A stretch of DNA of 64,000 nucleotides, taken from assembly GCA_910577255.1 (NCBI GenBank), contig CAJTMH010000003.1, forward strand, positions 310,001 through 374,000. The letters run 5' to 3'. Numbering within the stretch: position 1 is the stretch's first letter; each line of letters opens with the position of its first letter. The position numbers were made by a program, and so were the translations under genes. The DNA comes from an uncultured Duncaniella sp. GTDB lineage: Bacteria; Bacteroidota; Bacteroidia; Bacteroidales; Muribaculaceae. Below, piece after piece: positions 42,801 to 51,367 of this stretch. The notes under the pieces were generated by a model. It was not told the origin of the DNA. It saw only the letters and a program-made list of their open reading frames with translations, and searched no databases.

Positions 42801-43904
42801 CATCAGACCTGCAGCATCGGTGCCTGCCCATACGTCTCCGGAAGGTGTAGTGAGCATGCAGTTGACATCAGGGAAGGGTAGGAGGGCAAACTTCTGTGCG
42901 CTCGGATTGTAATATGACACTCCTTTTTTGTATGTCCCCACCCAGAGAGTGCCTCCGGCATCCTCATATATCGTTGTGACGGTGTTGTTGACGTTGAGGC
43001 CGTCAGTGTCAGGGATTTCGCGGAATTCCACCCCGCCGTTTCGTTTCACCACCTGTTCAAGTCCGTGGTGGTCGCGTCCAAGCCATATCTGGCCTGTATG
43101 GTCCTGGGTCAGTACTTTGACCTGGAGGTTTTTGCCTCCGTTCGGCAGTCGGTGGCTTATCCATTCGTTGTGGGCGAAGTCGTAGAGCCACATTTGCTCG
43201 TTGCTGAAAATCCATCCGAGTCCATCCCGGTCATTGACGAGTGTGAACACATAGCGCTCGTCGGGGCGCAGGCCTGATGCGATATGGTTGTCGGTGTGTG
43301 TCACTTTAAGAGTGGTTCGGCCGACTATCGTGAGCTGTCCGTGGTCAGATATGATGACAACACCATAAGGCGTATCGGCAATCTCTGTTATCGATGCTGA
43401 TGAGAACGGCTCGTAATCAATTTTACTGACTTTTTTCCCATCATTGGAAACATTATATACACCTTTGCCTTCGATGAATAGCCATAGGTTCTTGTCGCCG
43501 TCAATCATCACTCTTTCGGGTGCCACCTTGCCTATGCCGAGGCGTTCGAGGCGTTCGGGAATGTCGAGCTCGAATTTCTCGGTGCGTAAATTGTAGATAC
43601 AGTATCCGCCACCTGTTTTCACCCATAGATTACCGTAGGCATCCTCTTGGAGCTCTTCTACATAGTTGTCATATTCAGGGCCTTCGGCCGGAGAGTCGAT
43701 GTAAAGAATCTTGAACAGGTATCCGTCATACCGGCATAGGCCGGAAGTGGTGCCTATCCATAGAAAACCGTCCGAATCACGGTAGATCGAGTTGACTTTG
43801 TTGTTGGAAAGACCGTTGCCGGTGTCGAGATGTTTAAGGTGCATGTCAGTGGCCGTGCATACACAATAAGCAAGCAGGCCTATGAGCAGGAGGAGTTGTC
43901 GCAT
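39822..43904 (-). CDS. Hybrid two-component system sensor-regulator (HTCS) of the polysaccharide locus
   Basis: A 1360-residue protein. The start at 43902-43904 gives a signal peptide (MRQLLLLIGLLAYCVCTATD). The periplasmic part holds two beta-propellers built of Reg_prop blades (SIYRDSDGFLWIGTTSGLCR, TIYEDAGGTLWVGTYKKGVS) and a Y_Y_Y domain (TTYYYKLEGFSNEW). A membrane helix (WAILLYILLFIGAVYLVYRM) leads to HisKA (NVSHDLRTPLTLI), HATPase_c (GIGLSLVKEYI), a receiver domain (ILTDLMMPEMDGIEL) and an AraC-type helix-turn-helix (AYQLGYNNPKYFSKYFKEEF). The protein senses an oligosaccharide and activates the locus. It lies between the enzyme operon and the divergent SusC gene. Confidence 0.95.
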   Translation of the reverse strand: MRQLLLLIGLLAYCVCTATDMHLKHLDTGNGLSNNKVNSIYRDSDGFLWIGTTSGLCRYDGYLFKILYIDSPAEGPEYDNYVEELQEDAYGNLWVKTGGGYCIYNLRTEKFELDIPERLERLGIGKVAPERVMIDGDKNLWLFIEGKGVYNVSNDGKKVSKIDYEPFSSASITEIADTPYGVVIISDHGQLTIVGRTTLKVTHTDNHIASGLRPDERYVFTLVNDRDGLGWIFSNEQMWLYDFAHNEWISHRLPNGGKNLQVKVLTQDHTGQIWLGRDHHGLEQVVKRNGGVEFREIPDTDGLNVNNTVTTIYEDAGGTLWVGTYKKGVSYYNPSAQKFALLPFPDVNCMLTTPSGDVWAGTDAAGLMKWSPSTGTITSYPDPADSGNPRAITTLHQTTDGTIYVGCFSRGLKAFRDGHFTRISAGTQLDNVYPWAIEDADNGALWIGALGGGLIYFDPATRQLTVYNKTNSGLASNYILTLAKADDGSLYIGTSNGVCVYNPTTQKISSLGAFDTGNVNELLFDSRGLLWIASQRGLSAYDTRRDKLHSVPLYPGSLRAPFVLGVAEDRGVDIWATEGSNLINIKVKFDEKTGDFSTTSRSYDSRDGLQNSDFNQRSFAMLPSGELLVGGLYGINHFKPDGITLNRTLPKVMFTGFRVGNHEVAPGETIDGKVIIKGSLNRDGKVNLWPGNTTFTVTFATDNYVLPEKTTYYYKLEGFSNEWLQTQNSANSVTYTNLSPGHYRLLVRAVNSDGYESVSAAALDITIHPPFWATPWAILLYILLFIGAVYLVYRMIRNAERRKFNERRRQDALQKQEELNQLKFKFFTNVSHDLRTPLTLIVSPLENMMRDTKDEAQLRRLTLMHNNAQRLLNLVNQLLDFRKNEVAGLTLQATEGDIVSFIRSVCQSFTMFSERKNIGLEFHSSLPSLDVMFDEDKISKVIMNLLGNAFKFTPEGGKVDVSVEKTDTDIIIKVADTGIGIKDSDKPHIFERFYQAGENAHQTTGMGNGIGLSLVKEYINVHNGSIRVEDNTGQGSVFIIEIPIVKNPHPLTVTRPESASDDENSAPALPAPDETPEAEIVPTPSQQPQNKKTVTQSIPSEKNDKPIALVADDSQDMLDFLKDGLSNEFHVVTACDGKAAMKLLQSIKPAIILTDLMMPEMDGIELCRTIKSDPDHSSTPIIILTAKHDVQAKVEGLTIGADDYVTKPFNIDLLLLRMKKLISLTRKGAGRSLIDPEPERIKITSLDEKMVEKAVKYVVANIKRPELSVEELSSHLGMSRVHLYKKLKAITGKTPVEFIRLIRLKRGAQMLRESQLNVSEIAYQLGYNNPKYFSKYFKEEFGILPSVYQEQEERTTNYPV

Positions 43905-43934
43905 GGTGTAACATTTAAGGTAGTGATGACAGTG

Positions 43935-43966
43935 CAAAGTAAATAAAAGTTAACATAACGTGCAAG
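43935..43966 (-). promoter_or_regulatory. Candidate promoter of the HTCS gene
   Basis: The minus strand has CTTG (43963-43966), 20 bases, then TTACTTTG (43935-43942); each box has one mismatch to TTTG and TAnnTTTG. The leader would be about 25 bases. Confidence 0.5.
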
Positions 43967-44124
43967 TTTTACTTCGGTAAAAAATCAAGTAACATTTACA
44001 CATTTAAGTAAATTATTGTATAATAATAGTTTATTTGGTTAAATACATTACAATTAAAGCTCTGAATGTTAACAAAAATTACCCCCTCCGATAACGATTC
44101 AATACATTTATTAAGAGAAAAATG
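43967..44124. other. AT-rich regulatory gap between HTCS and SusC genes
   Basis: This very AT-rich part of the 444-base divergent gap is where the HTCS should bind to activate the SusC promoter. I see an ATTATT-GTAT-AATAAT inverted repeat at 44012-44027 and several TTAAGTAA/TTAAATA runs, but in such AT-rich DNA none stands out as a clear operator. No gene is present. Confidence 0.4.
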
Positions 44125-44156
44125 TTTGGCGGAGTCGAAAGGTCTGTTTACATTTG
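44125..44156 (+). promoter_or_regulatory. Promoter of the SusC-to-GH5 operon, with long leader
   Basis: TTTG (44125-44128), 20 bases, then TACATTTG (44149-44156) is a full match to the Bacteroidales consensus. Transcription would start near 44163, giving a leader of about 185 bases before the SusC start. That leader has no gene and no clear terminator, but is long enough for post-transcriptional control, which is known for some SusC operons. Confidence 0.75.
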
Positions 44157-44348
44157 CTAAGTTTTATTAGTAACTGAGAATTATAACTGACTCATCTTCA
44201 CATTTAGCCGCAAATCTGACAACAACCTCACATAGAAGCCTTGCCCTTCTTACCTTACTCGAAGACAGATATATTTTCGCCTAATAGACACTTGCATGAA
44301 ATAAGATCAATAATCTTAAATATTAACCAGTTAAACTAAATCAATTCA

Positions 44349-47300
44349 ATGGGAAAAAAACTAATGGGACGATGCAGCTCGATGCATCTATTCCGCGTTG
44401 CCCTGATTGCACTCTGCTTCCTCACGGGCATCAGTGTGGCCAAGGCTGCTCCGTTGACCGTCCAAGGAACGGTCACCCAGGCCTCTGACGGCGAGCCGCT
44501 AATCGGTGTTAGCGTCCTGGTGAAAGGAACCAATCAAGGGGCTGCTACCGACATCGACGGTAACTATGTCATCAAAGCCGATGAGGGTGCCACTCTGGTG
44601 TTCTCGTATGTAGGCTGCAAGACCCGCGAAATCGTAGTGACCTCCTCACGTATTGACGTGGCTCTTCTCGACGATGTCGAAGTCCTCGACGAAGTTGTCG
44701 TTGTGGGTTACGGCACTCAGAAAAAGAAACTTGTCACAGGTGCCACTGCCCAGATCAAGGGTGACGACATCGCCAAGCTCAACACCACATCTCCCCTCCA
44801 GGCTATGCAGGGTCAGCTTCCCGGTGTGAGCATCGCAAGCGAATCCGGTCAGCCCGGTTCGAGCATGAAGGTGACCATCCGCGGTCTCGGTACCATCGGT
44901 AATGCATCTCCTCTCTACCTTATTGACGGTATTGGTGGCGACATCTCAACCCTCAACCCCGCCGACATCGAGTCAATCGACGTGCTCAAGGATGCCGCCT
45001 CTGCCGCCATCTACGGTGCTCAGGCTGCCAATGGTGTTGTGCTCATTACCACCAAACAGGGTAAGGAAGGCAAAGCCAAAATCACTTTCGACGGCTACTT
45101 CGGCTGGCAGAGCGCTCCCCGCAAAATGAAAATGCTCAACTCCAAGCAGTACATGACAATCATGGACGAGGCTCAGATCAACAGTGGTCTCGCTCCTTAT
45201 GACTGGAACAGCATGAATGCCATCTGGCGCACAAATGCCGAAGGCGAACGCACCGGTCTGATTGACACCGACTGGATCGACACAATGTTCAAGGACAACG
45301 CCACAACCCAGAGCTACACCATCGGTGTTACTGGCGGTTCGGCTACTTCCACCTATTCTATGTCGCTCGGCTACCTCAATCAGGAAGGTATCGTCGGCGG
45401 CAGTGATGTGTCAAACTATTCACGTTACAACTTCCGTATCAACTCTGACCACAAGCTCTTCGGCAACATCCTTACAGTCGGTGAGCAGGCCAGCTTCATT
45501 TATGTCAAGAGCACTGGTATCGGTGTAGGTGACCAGTACAACAACACCCTCCGTGGCGCATTTGCCGCTACTCCTCTCACCCCGGTCTACAATGCAGAAG
45601 GTGAATACAACAACACAACCGGCAGCGACTGGTTCCAGAACGACGGTAACCCCTACGGAAGCATGATGGTGAACACCAACAACCGTTCAAAGAATGTTAC
45701 TTTCAACGGTAACGTTTACGCTCAGCTCGAGCCCATCAAAAACCTGCGCATCCGCACTGTATTCGGCGCTGTTTACGGCTCAAGCGAATACCGTAGCTTC
45801 ACACCTATATATGAATTCTCTCCCTATGTCTACAGCACTGAGACCCGCGTGAACCAGAACATGAACCATTCTCTCTGCATGACATGGACCAACACCGCAA
45901 CCTATGACTTCAGCATCAAGGATCACGATTTCAACGTGCTCATCGGTATGGAAAGCTCTCGCTACAACGGCACATATCTCGGCGGTGGCCAGGGCAAGCT
46001 CAAAGAAGGTTTCGATGACTGGGCACATGCTTGGATCAGCAACGGCACAGGTGCAACACTCGGTGAGAACGGTGTGAGCGTAGCCGGTTATCCTCACGAT
46101 GATTCCCGCACAGTCAGCTATTTCGGCCGTATTGGTTGGAACTGGCAGGAGAAATACATGATCAACGCCACCGTGCGTCGTGACGGCTCTTCTCACTTCG
46201 CCAAAGGTCATCGTTTCGGTACTTTCCCCTCTGTTTCTGCAGGTTGGAACATCTCTAACGAAAAATTCATGGAGTCATCTCGCTCATGGCTCGATTTCCT
46301 CAAGATCCGTGGTAGCTGGGGTCGTGTAGGTAACCAGAATATCGACAACTATCAGTACCTTGCTCCTATCAAGAGCCAGAACACTCACTATTACTTCGGC
46401 CAGTACCTCGGACCCAACGGTCAGTTGATGGACTATTCTACCATCCTTGCCAACAACTGGGGTGCTTATCCCTCACGTCTCGGCAACCTTGGTGTTACCT
46501 GGGAGACTTCAGAGCAGATTGACTTCGGTTTTGACGCACGTCTCTTCGGAAGCCGCCTCTCGGTTAACTTCGACTGGTATCAGAAGACCAACAAGGACTG
46601 GCTCGTTGTAGCTCCTATCCTTGCCACTGCCGGTACCGACGCACCATTCATCAACGGTGGTGACGTCAAGAACACCGGTGTCGAACTCGGCCTCTCTTGG
46701 AACGACGTGATTGGTCGCGACTTCTCTTACAGCGTAAGCCTCAACGGAGCGTATAATAAAAATAAGGTGGGCTCTATCCCCAATGAAGATGGTATTATCC
46801 ACGGTGATGACAACACCCTCTATGAGAACGCTCTTGAATTCTATCGCGCACAGAACGGTATGCCTATCGGTTACTTCTGGGGCTATAAGACCAACGGTAT
46901 TTTCCAGAACGAACAGCAGATTAACGACTGGATTGCCGCCGGTAACGGTGTCCTACAGGGTGCTAACGTAGCCCCCGGTGACGTTATCTTCGTCGACATC
47001 AACCACGACGGCGTGATTAACGATGACGATAAGGTCGACCTCGGCAACGGTATGCCTAAGTTCACTTACGGTTTCAACATCAACCTTTATTATAAGAACT
47101 TCGACCTTGGCATCACTGCCAACGGTGCAGCCGGCTTCAAGATTGTGCAGAGCTACCGCAACCACAATGTTAAGCAGGCTAACTACACAACTGCTATCCT
47201 TGACCGCTGGACAGGTGAGGGCACATCCAACAAGATTCCCCGCGTGACCAACGAGAATATCAACTGGCAGTTCTCTGACCTTTACACTCAGGACGGTGAC

Positions 47301-47534
47301 TATCTGCGTCTCTCCAACCTCACATTCGGTTACAACTTCGCACCCCTCATGAATCAGAAGTGGTGCAGCCAGTGCCGTCTGTATTTCCAGGCTCAGAATC
47401 TCCTCACCTTCACCAAATATGACGGTATGGACCCCGAAATCGGTTATGGTACACAGTCATGGGTATCTGGTGTTGACCTCGGTTACTATCCTCGTCCCCG
47501 CACCTTCCTCTTTGGTGTTAACCTTGCATTCTAA
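44349..47534 (+). CDS. SusC-family TonB-dependent outer-membrane transporter
   Basis: A 1061-residue protein with a signal peptide (FRVALIALCFLTGISVAKAA). A carboxypeptidase-regulatory-like domain follows (VQGTVTQASDGEPLIGVSVL, DIDGNYVIKADEGATLVFSY). The TonB-box region is EVVVVGYGTQKKK, and the plug has QAMQGQLPGVSIASESGQPG and SIDVLKDAASAAIYGAQAAN. The remainder is a 22-strand barrel ending in the aromatic RTFLFGVNLAF. With SusD as its lid it imports oligosaccharides, here probably of xyloglucan, using TonB energy. The gene is first of the plus-strand operon, 32 bases before susD. Confidence 0.96.
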   Translation: MGKKLMGRCSSMHLFRVALIALCFLTGISVAKAAPLTVQGTVTQASDGEPLIGVSVLVKGTNQGAATDIDGNYVIKADEGATLVFSYVGCKTREIVVTSSRIDVALLDDVEVLDEVVVVGYGTQKKKLVTGATAQIKGDDIAKLNTTSPLQAMQGQLPGVSIASESGQPGSSMKVTIRGLGTIGNASPLYLIDGIGGDISTLNPADIESIDVLKDAASAAIYGAQAANGVVLITTKQGKEGKAKITFDGYFGWQSAPRKMKMLNSKQYMTIMDEAQINSGLAPYDWNSMNAIWRTNAEGERTGLIDTDWIDTMFKDNATTQSYTIGVTGGSATSTYSMSLGYLNQEGIVGGSDVSNYSRYNFRINSDHKLFGNILTVGEQASFIYVKSTGIGVGDQYNNTLRGAFAATPLTPVYNAEGEYNNTTGSDWFQNDGNPYGSMMVNTNNRSKNVTFNGNVYAQLEPIKNLRIRTVFGAVYGSSEYRSFTPIYEFSPYVYSTETRVNQNMNHSLCMTWTNTATYDFSIKDHDFNVLIGMESSRYNGTYLGGGQGKLKEGFDDWAHAWISNGTGATLGENGVSVAGYPHDDSRTVSYFGRIGWNWQEKYMINATVRRDGSSHFAKGHRFGTFPSVSAGWNISNEKFMESSRSWLDFLKIRGSWGRVGNQNIDNYQYLAPIKSQNTHYYFGQYLGPNGQLMDYSTILANNWGAYPSRLGNLGVTWETSEQIDFGFDARLFGSRLSVNFDWYQKTNKDWLVVAPILATAGTDAPFINGGDVKNTGVELGLSWNDVIGRDFSYSVSLNGAYNKNKVGSIPNEDGIIHGDDNTLYENALEFYRAQNGMPIGYFWGYKTNGIFQNEQQINDWIAAGNGVLQGANVAPGDVIFVDINHDGVINDDDKVDLGNGMPKFTYGFNINLYYKNFDLGITANGAAGFKIVQSYRNHNVKQANYTTAILDRWTGEGTSNKIPRVTNENINWQFSDLYTQDGDYLRLSNLTFGYNFAPLMNQKWCSQCRLYFQAQNLLTFTKYDGMDPEIGYGTQSWVSGVDLGYYPRPRTFLFGVNLAF

Positions 47535-47566
47535 ATATCGTGAAACTCTAACGTTTAGATCTACAA

Positions 47567-49240
47567 ATGAACAAGTTTAAATTTAACATATTGACTCTCG
47601 GCGTTGTCGGGGCTCTGGGCATGTCCTCTTGCTCTGAGAGCTTCCTTGATGTCTCTTCCAAGACTGAATCCAGCACCGAAAACTTCTATAAAAACGAGCG
47701 GGACGCCATGCGCGCTCTCATCGGCTGCTATGACGGCTGGCGTCAGGTGTCCTCCAACCCTGGCATCGGTTTCTATGTCGCATCAACCGTGATGAGCGAC
47801 GAGTGCTACGGTGGCACCGGTAATGGTGACGGTTTCGGTTACCAGGTGATTGACAATTTCAACCCCCTGCGTTCGCCGAGCGACATGACACTCTATACAA
47901 CTGACTGGAAAGTGTACTATGCAGGTGTCTACCGCTGCAACGAGCTTCTTGCACATGAGGAGCAGATTGTATGGGAAAGTGACGCCACCCGCGGTCTCTA
48001 CATCGGCCAGTGCCGCGCACTTCGTGCCATCCTTTACTTTGACATGGTGCGTCTGTGGGGAAATATTCCTTTATTCCTCGAACCTGTGAACGAAAACCGA
48101 GAACAGGCTGATCCCGCTGAGGTTTATGCAGCTATTTTTGAAGATTTGAAATATGCCATCGCCAATATCCCTGAATCGGCTAAATTTGCTGACGGCGACA
48201 GTGGCTATATCACCAAATATGCCGCAGAGGCTCTTCTCGCACGTGCCTATCTCTACTATACCGGTTATTATAACCAGGAACCCGGTTTCACAAACGAAGC
48301 CGGCGAGACTCTTGGCGTAGTCACAAAGGCTGACGCTCTGGCTGCCGTTGAGGATATCATCGGCTCCGGCAAATACGGCCTCGTGAGCGATTTCAAAAAC
48401 CTCTGGCCCGCTTCTTCACTTGTGCCCATCCCCGACAACGTAGGTTGGGATACTGAAAAGTCAACTTACGCAGGTGACGAGAACCAGGAGATCATCCTTG
48501 CCCAGCGTTTCACGCCTACTCAGGATTATGACGGCAACAACGACTCAAACCGTTGGCTCGTGATGATCGGTATGCGTTCACTCAACGCTTCTCCTTACGG
48601 AAAGGGCTGGGGCGCATGTACAGTATGTCCTTCTTATCTTAAGAAGTTCTCTCCGACCGACTCTCGTCTTGCCGCATCTGTGATTGACATGGCCGGTGAA
48701 GGTATCACCGCAAGCGATGATTTCAACGGTTCATACGTTGACTGGCGTGAATACACAGGTTACACCATCAAGAAATACTCTCCCCTTGTTTATGGCAACG
48801 GTCTGCCCGGTACTAATTCAGACGGTACTGCCGGATTCCAGGAATGTAATGCCAACCAGTGGGTAATCGTGCGTTATGCCGATGTTCTCCTCATGGCTGC
48901 CGAACTAGGCTCTGCCAATGCTTCCGATTACATGCATCAGATACGTTCACGTGCAGGCCTCGCTGACGTGGCTGTCAACCAGCAGAACATTATGGACGAG
49001 CGCGCCCGCGAACTTGCATTTGAGGGTCACCGTTATTGGGATCTTCTTCGCCAGGGTATCGATGTTGCTGCCGATGCCATCGCTGCTTCGGGTGGCACAG
49101 TCTACAATGGCGGATTGGAGAGCTCTGTATCTTACGATAAGAACCTCATTATCGCCACTAAGGGCCTGAGCCAGATCCCCGAGGATCAGATCACACTCTC
49201 TAACGGTGTACTCAAGCAGAATCCCGGCTGGAGCAGATGA
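47567..49240 (+). CDS. SusD-family surface glycan-binding lipoprotein
   Basis: A 557-residue lipoprotein (GVVGALGMSSCSESFLDVSS, lipobox MSSC). The TPR-like SusD core is recognisable in NFYKNERDAMRALIGCYDG, YRCNELLAHEEQIVW, IGQCRALRAILYFDMVRLWG and AAEALLARAYLYYTGYYN. The C-terminal RagB/SusD motif DERARELAFEGHRYWDLLRQ is complete. It forms the lid over the preceding SusC. In xyloglucan loci the SusD homologue is the binding protein SGBP-A. The next gene starts after a 230-base gap that holds no recognisable gene. Confidence 0.96.
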   Translation: MNKFKFNILTLGVVGALGMSSCSESFLDVSSKTESSTENFYKNERDAMRALIGCYDGWRQVSSNPGIGFYVASTVMSDECYGGTGNGDGFGYQVIDNFNPLRSPSDMTLYTTDWKVYYAGVYRCNELLAHEEQIVWESDATRGLYIGQCRALRAILYFDMVRLWGNIPLFLEPVNENREQADPAEVYAAIFEDLKYAIANIPESAKFADGDSGYITKYAAEALLARAYLYYTGYYNQEPGFTNEAGETLGVVTKADALAAVEDIIGSGKYGLVSDFKNLWPASSLVPIPDNVGWDTEKSTYAGDENQEIILAQRFTPTQDYDGNNDSNRWLVMIGMRSLNASPYGKGWGACTVCPSYLKKFSPTDSRLAASVIDMAGEGITASDDFNGSYVDWREYTGYTIKKYSPLVYGNGLPGTNSDGTAGFQECNANQWVIVRYADVLLMAAELGSANASDYMHQIRSRAGLADVAVNQQNIMDERARELAFEGHRYWDLLRQGIDVAADAIAASGGTVYNGGLESSVSYDKNLIIATKGLSQIPEDQITLSNGVLKQNPGWSR

Positions 49241-49470
49241 TAAGATGAAGTGTTTGCTTGGAGATAAAAATATCTTAAAAATGTTAAAACTCAGACTATA
49301 AGATAATTTTCTTGTGGATGTCACGTTAAGTAATGGCACAGGCTTACACTCTGTCATGAAAACGCACCCTAAGGGCCGTGATGCCCTCGACTCTACAAGG
49401 CTTTCTCCAAAGCAAATCTTCAATACACATAAACAAATTTCAAGAAATCTCTCTTATCAGATTTTATTCA

Positions 49471-51336
49471 ATGAAAAAGCAATTAAAACCTTTTATTTCT
49501 TTGGTTGTATGTGCGATTGTGACCATGTTCGCATCCTGTACACCCGATGACCATGACCTTCCGGCCGCTGATATTTCGAGTCAGGATCTCGTGGAGGGAA
49601 TCGCGTTCAGCGTTGAGCCGGATGCCGAAAATCCCAACATTATTCATCTCAAGAGCCTTATGCCGTCGCAGTACACAGTCGCTTGGGAACATCCCCAGGG
49701 CAACACCACAGCTACGACTCATGACCTTAAGCTCCCCTTCGCCGGTGACTACGAAGTGAAATTCGGCGTTGAGACCCGCGGTGGTATCGTATGGAGCGAA
49801 CCCTACACTTTTACTGTCAACCAGATGTGTGACGCCTTCATCCAGGATGAGCTTTGGACAATTGTTACCGGTGGCGCCGGCAATTCAAAGACATGGTTGC
49901 TCGACATCGATGAGAATGGCAAGACCTACACTCCGTTCAAGTCTCCGATTTTCTACTTCAACACTGGTTACACATGGGATATGCTCCACAACGCAAAGGG
50001 TGAAAACTACTTTGATGCTGTCCCCTGGGATCCCGCTACAGCCATTGACACCAACTTCCCTGTCAACTCTGACGGTGCTGTGTGGTACTGGACTGCCGAT
50101 TATCCCAGCAATACATGGATGTGTACCGCTGCTGACTACGGTACTTTCACTTTCGACCTCATCGGCGGTGCCAACCTCACCACCAACAACCAGTTTGAAG
50201 GCGAAAAGACCGGTAAGTTCATGATCGATGCCGAGAGTCATAAACTCACTCTCTCAGGCATCAGTCTCTATCCTATCGACTCACGTGTCGACAACTGCTA
50301 TAGCTTTGATATCATCTACGCGAGCGACAACTTCCTCCAGCTGCTTTGCAATACCGGTGACGGAAACACCTCTGTGTGTCTCAACTTCATGTCAAAGGAA
50401 TATCGCGACAACTGGGAAGAACCTGTTGAAGTCGGTCTTCCTGAAGGTTGGTTCACCATCTTCGGCTATCAGAATCTCTTTGCTTCTTATGTCCTCTCTT
50501 CCGATGACACCTATGACTACTTCGACCTCGAGAAGAAGCAGCGTCAGAACAAGGGCGGAAGCTTTGACGAACTTGAAAGCTACACACTCCGTTTCGATGG
50601 CAACTCCTACGTTGCAGGTTACGGCGACGGTGAAAGCGTTGAAGGTAAATTCACAATCAACGAGAACGGTGCATTGACCCTTGACAAGGCTCTCGGCGGT
50701 GCTCAACTCGCTGAAGGTATTCCCTATGGTCTCGGCACCTCTTATGAAATTCTTGACCTGACTATAGAGGATGGCAAAATCATCGAAATGTGGATAGGCT
50801 ATAAGCAGACTGATTTCTCCGGCAAGGCTTATCAGTATCTTGCTTACCACTATGTCGCTTTATTCGGCGGCGCAGCTCCTGCCGAGACTTACAAGGCTCA
50901 GGTTCACATCTTTGACGCCGAGTCATGGAGCCCCGACATCTACACTGCCACCGAGTATGGTTATGTTAAGGTTGAGGATGGCAAGACCTACTCAATCACT
51001 GTTAACGCCGACTTCAGCAACGCCGGTCACATGGGCTACTATGTGGAAGCCGAGAAGCTTACTGACAAGCATCCTAACTGCGATATCATCATCAACTACG
51101 TAAGCGTGGACGGAAACAAGCTTTCTATCCCTGACCAGAGTGTGTTTGGATATGATGTCGACAACAATAGCGCAGGCTTTACCAGTGCACGCCGCACCAT
51201 CCTTAACGGTTGGGGTTGGGACGGTGATACCGACAACAATCCTATTCCCACCTCCAGCTTCAAGTGCTCAAGCTCTATCGAAGTTAATTTCACAGTGGTA
51301 TTCGAATCTCCGAACGCTCCTTTCGTGAAAGAATGA
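49471..51336 (+). CDS. Surface glycan-binding-type lipoprotein with PKD-like domain
   Basis: A 621-residue protein. The ATG at 49471 is chosen because it gives a lipoprotein signal (PFISLVVCAIVTMFASCTPD, Cys23). Residues 35-115 look like a PKD/Ig domain (EPDAENPNIIHLKSLMPSQY, DYEVKFGVETRGG). The rest is a large beta-rich region with many Trp and Tyr residues suitable for sugar stacking (GAVWYWTADYPSNTWM, LPEGWFTIFGYQN). I cannot place it in a named family, but position after SusD and surface signal fit a surface glycan-binding protein (SGBP-B role). It precedes a second multi-domain lipoprotein by 31 bases. Confidence 0.8.
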   Translation: MKKQLKPFISLVVCAIVTMFASCTPDDHDLPAADISSQDLVEGIAFSVEPDAENPNIIHLKSLMPSQYTVAWEHPQGNTTATTHDLKLPFAGDYEVKFGVETRGGIVWSEPYTFTVNQMCDAFIQDELWTIVTGGAGNSKTWLLDIDENGKTYTPFKSPIFYFNTGYTWDMLHNAKGENYFDAVPWDPATAIDTNFPVNSDGAVWYWTADYPSNTWMCTAADYGTFTFDLIGGANLTTNNQFEGEKTGKFMIDAESHKLTLSGISLYPIDSRVDNCYSFDIIYASDNFLQLLCNTGDGNTSVCLNFMSKEYRDNWEEPVEVGLPEGWFTIFGYQNLFASYVLSSDDTYDYFDLEKKQRQNKGGSFDELESYTLRFDGNSYVAGYGDGESVEGKFTINENGALTLDKALGGAQLAEGIPYGLGTSYEILDLTIEDGKIIEMWIGYKQTDFSGKAYQYLAYHYVALFGGAAPAETYKAQVHIFDAESWSPDIYTATEYGYVKVEDGKTYSITVNADFSNAGHMGYYVEAEKLTDKHPNCDIIINYVSVDGNKLSIPDQSVFGYDVDNNSAGFTSARRTILNGWGWDGDTDNNPIPTSSFKCSSSIEVNFTVVFESPNAPFVKE

Positions 51337-51367
51337 TTTGCTAACCTGATTTAATCCGAACACAATA

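Noticed and set aside
43967..44124. A specific HTCS operator
   Set aside because: The AT-rich sequence gives many chance repeats and none is clearly better than the rest.
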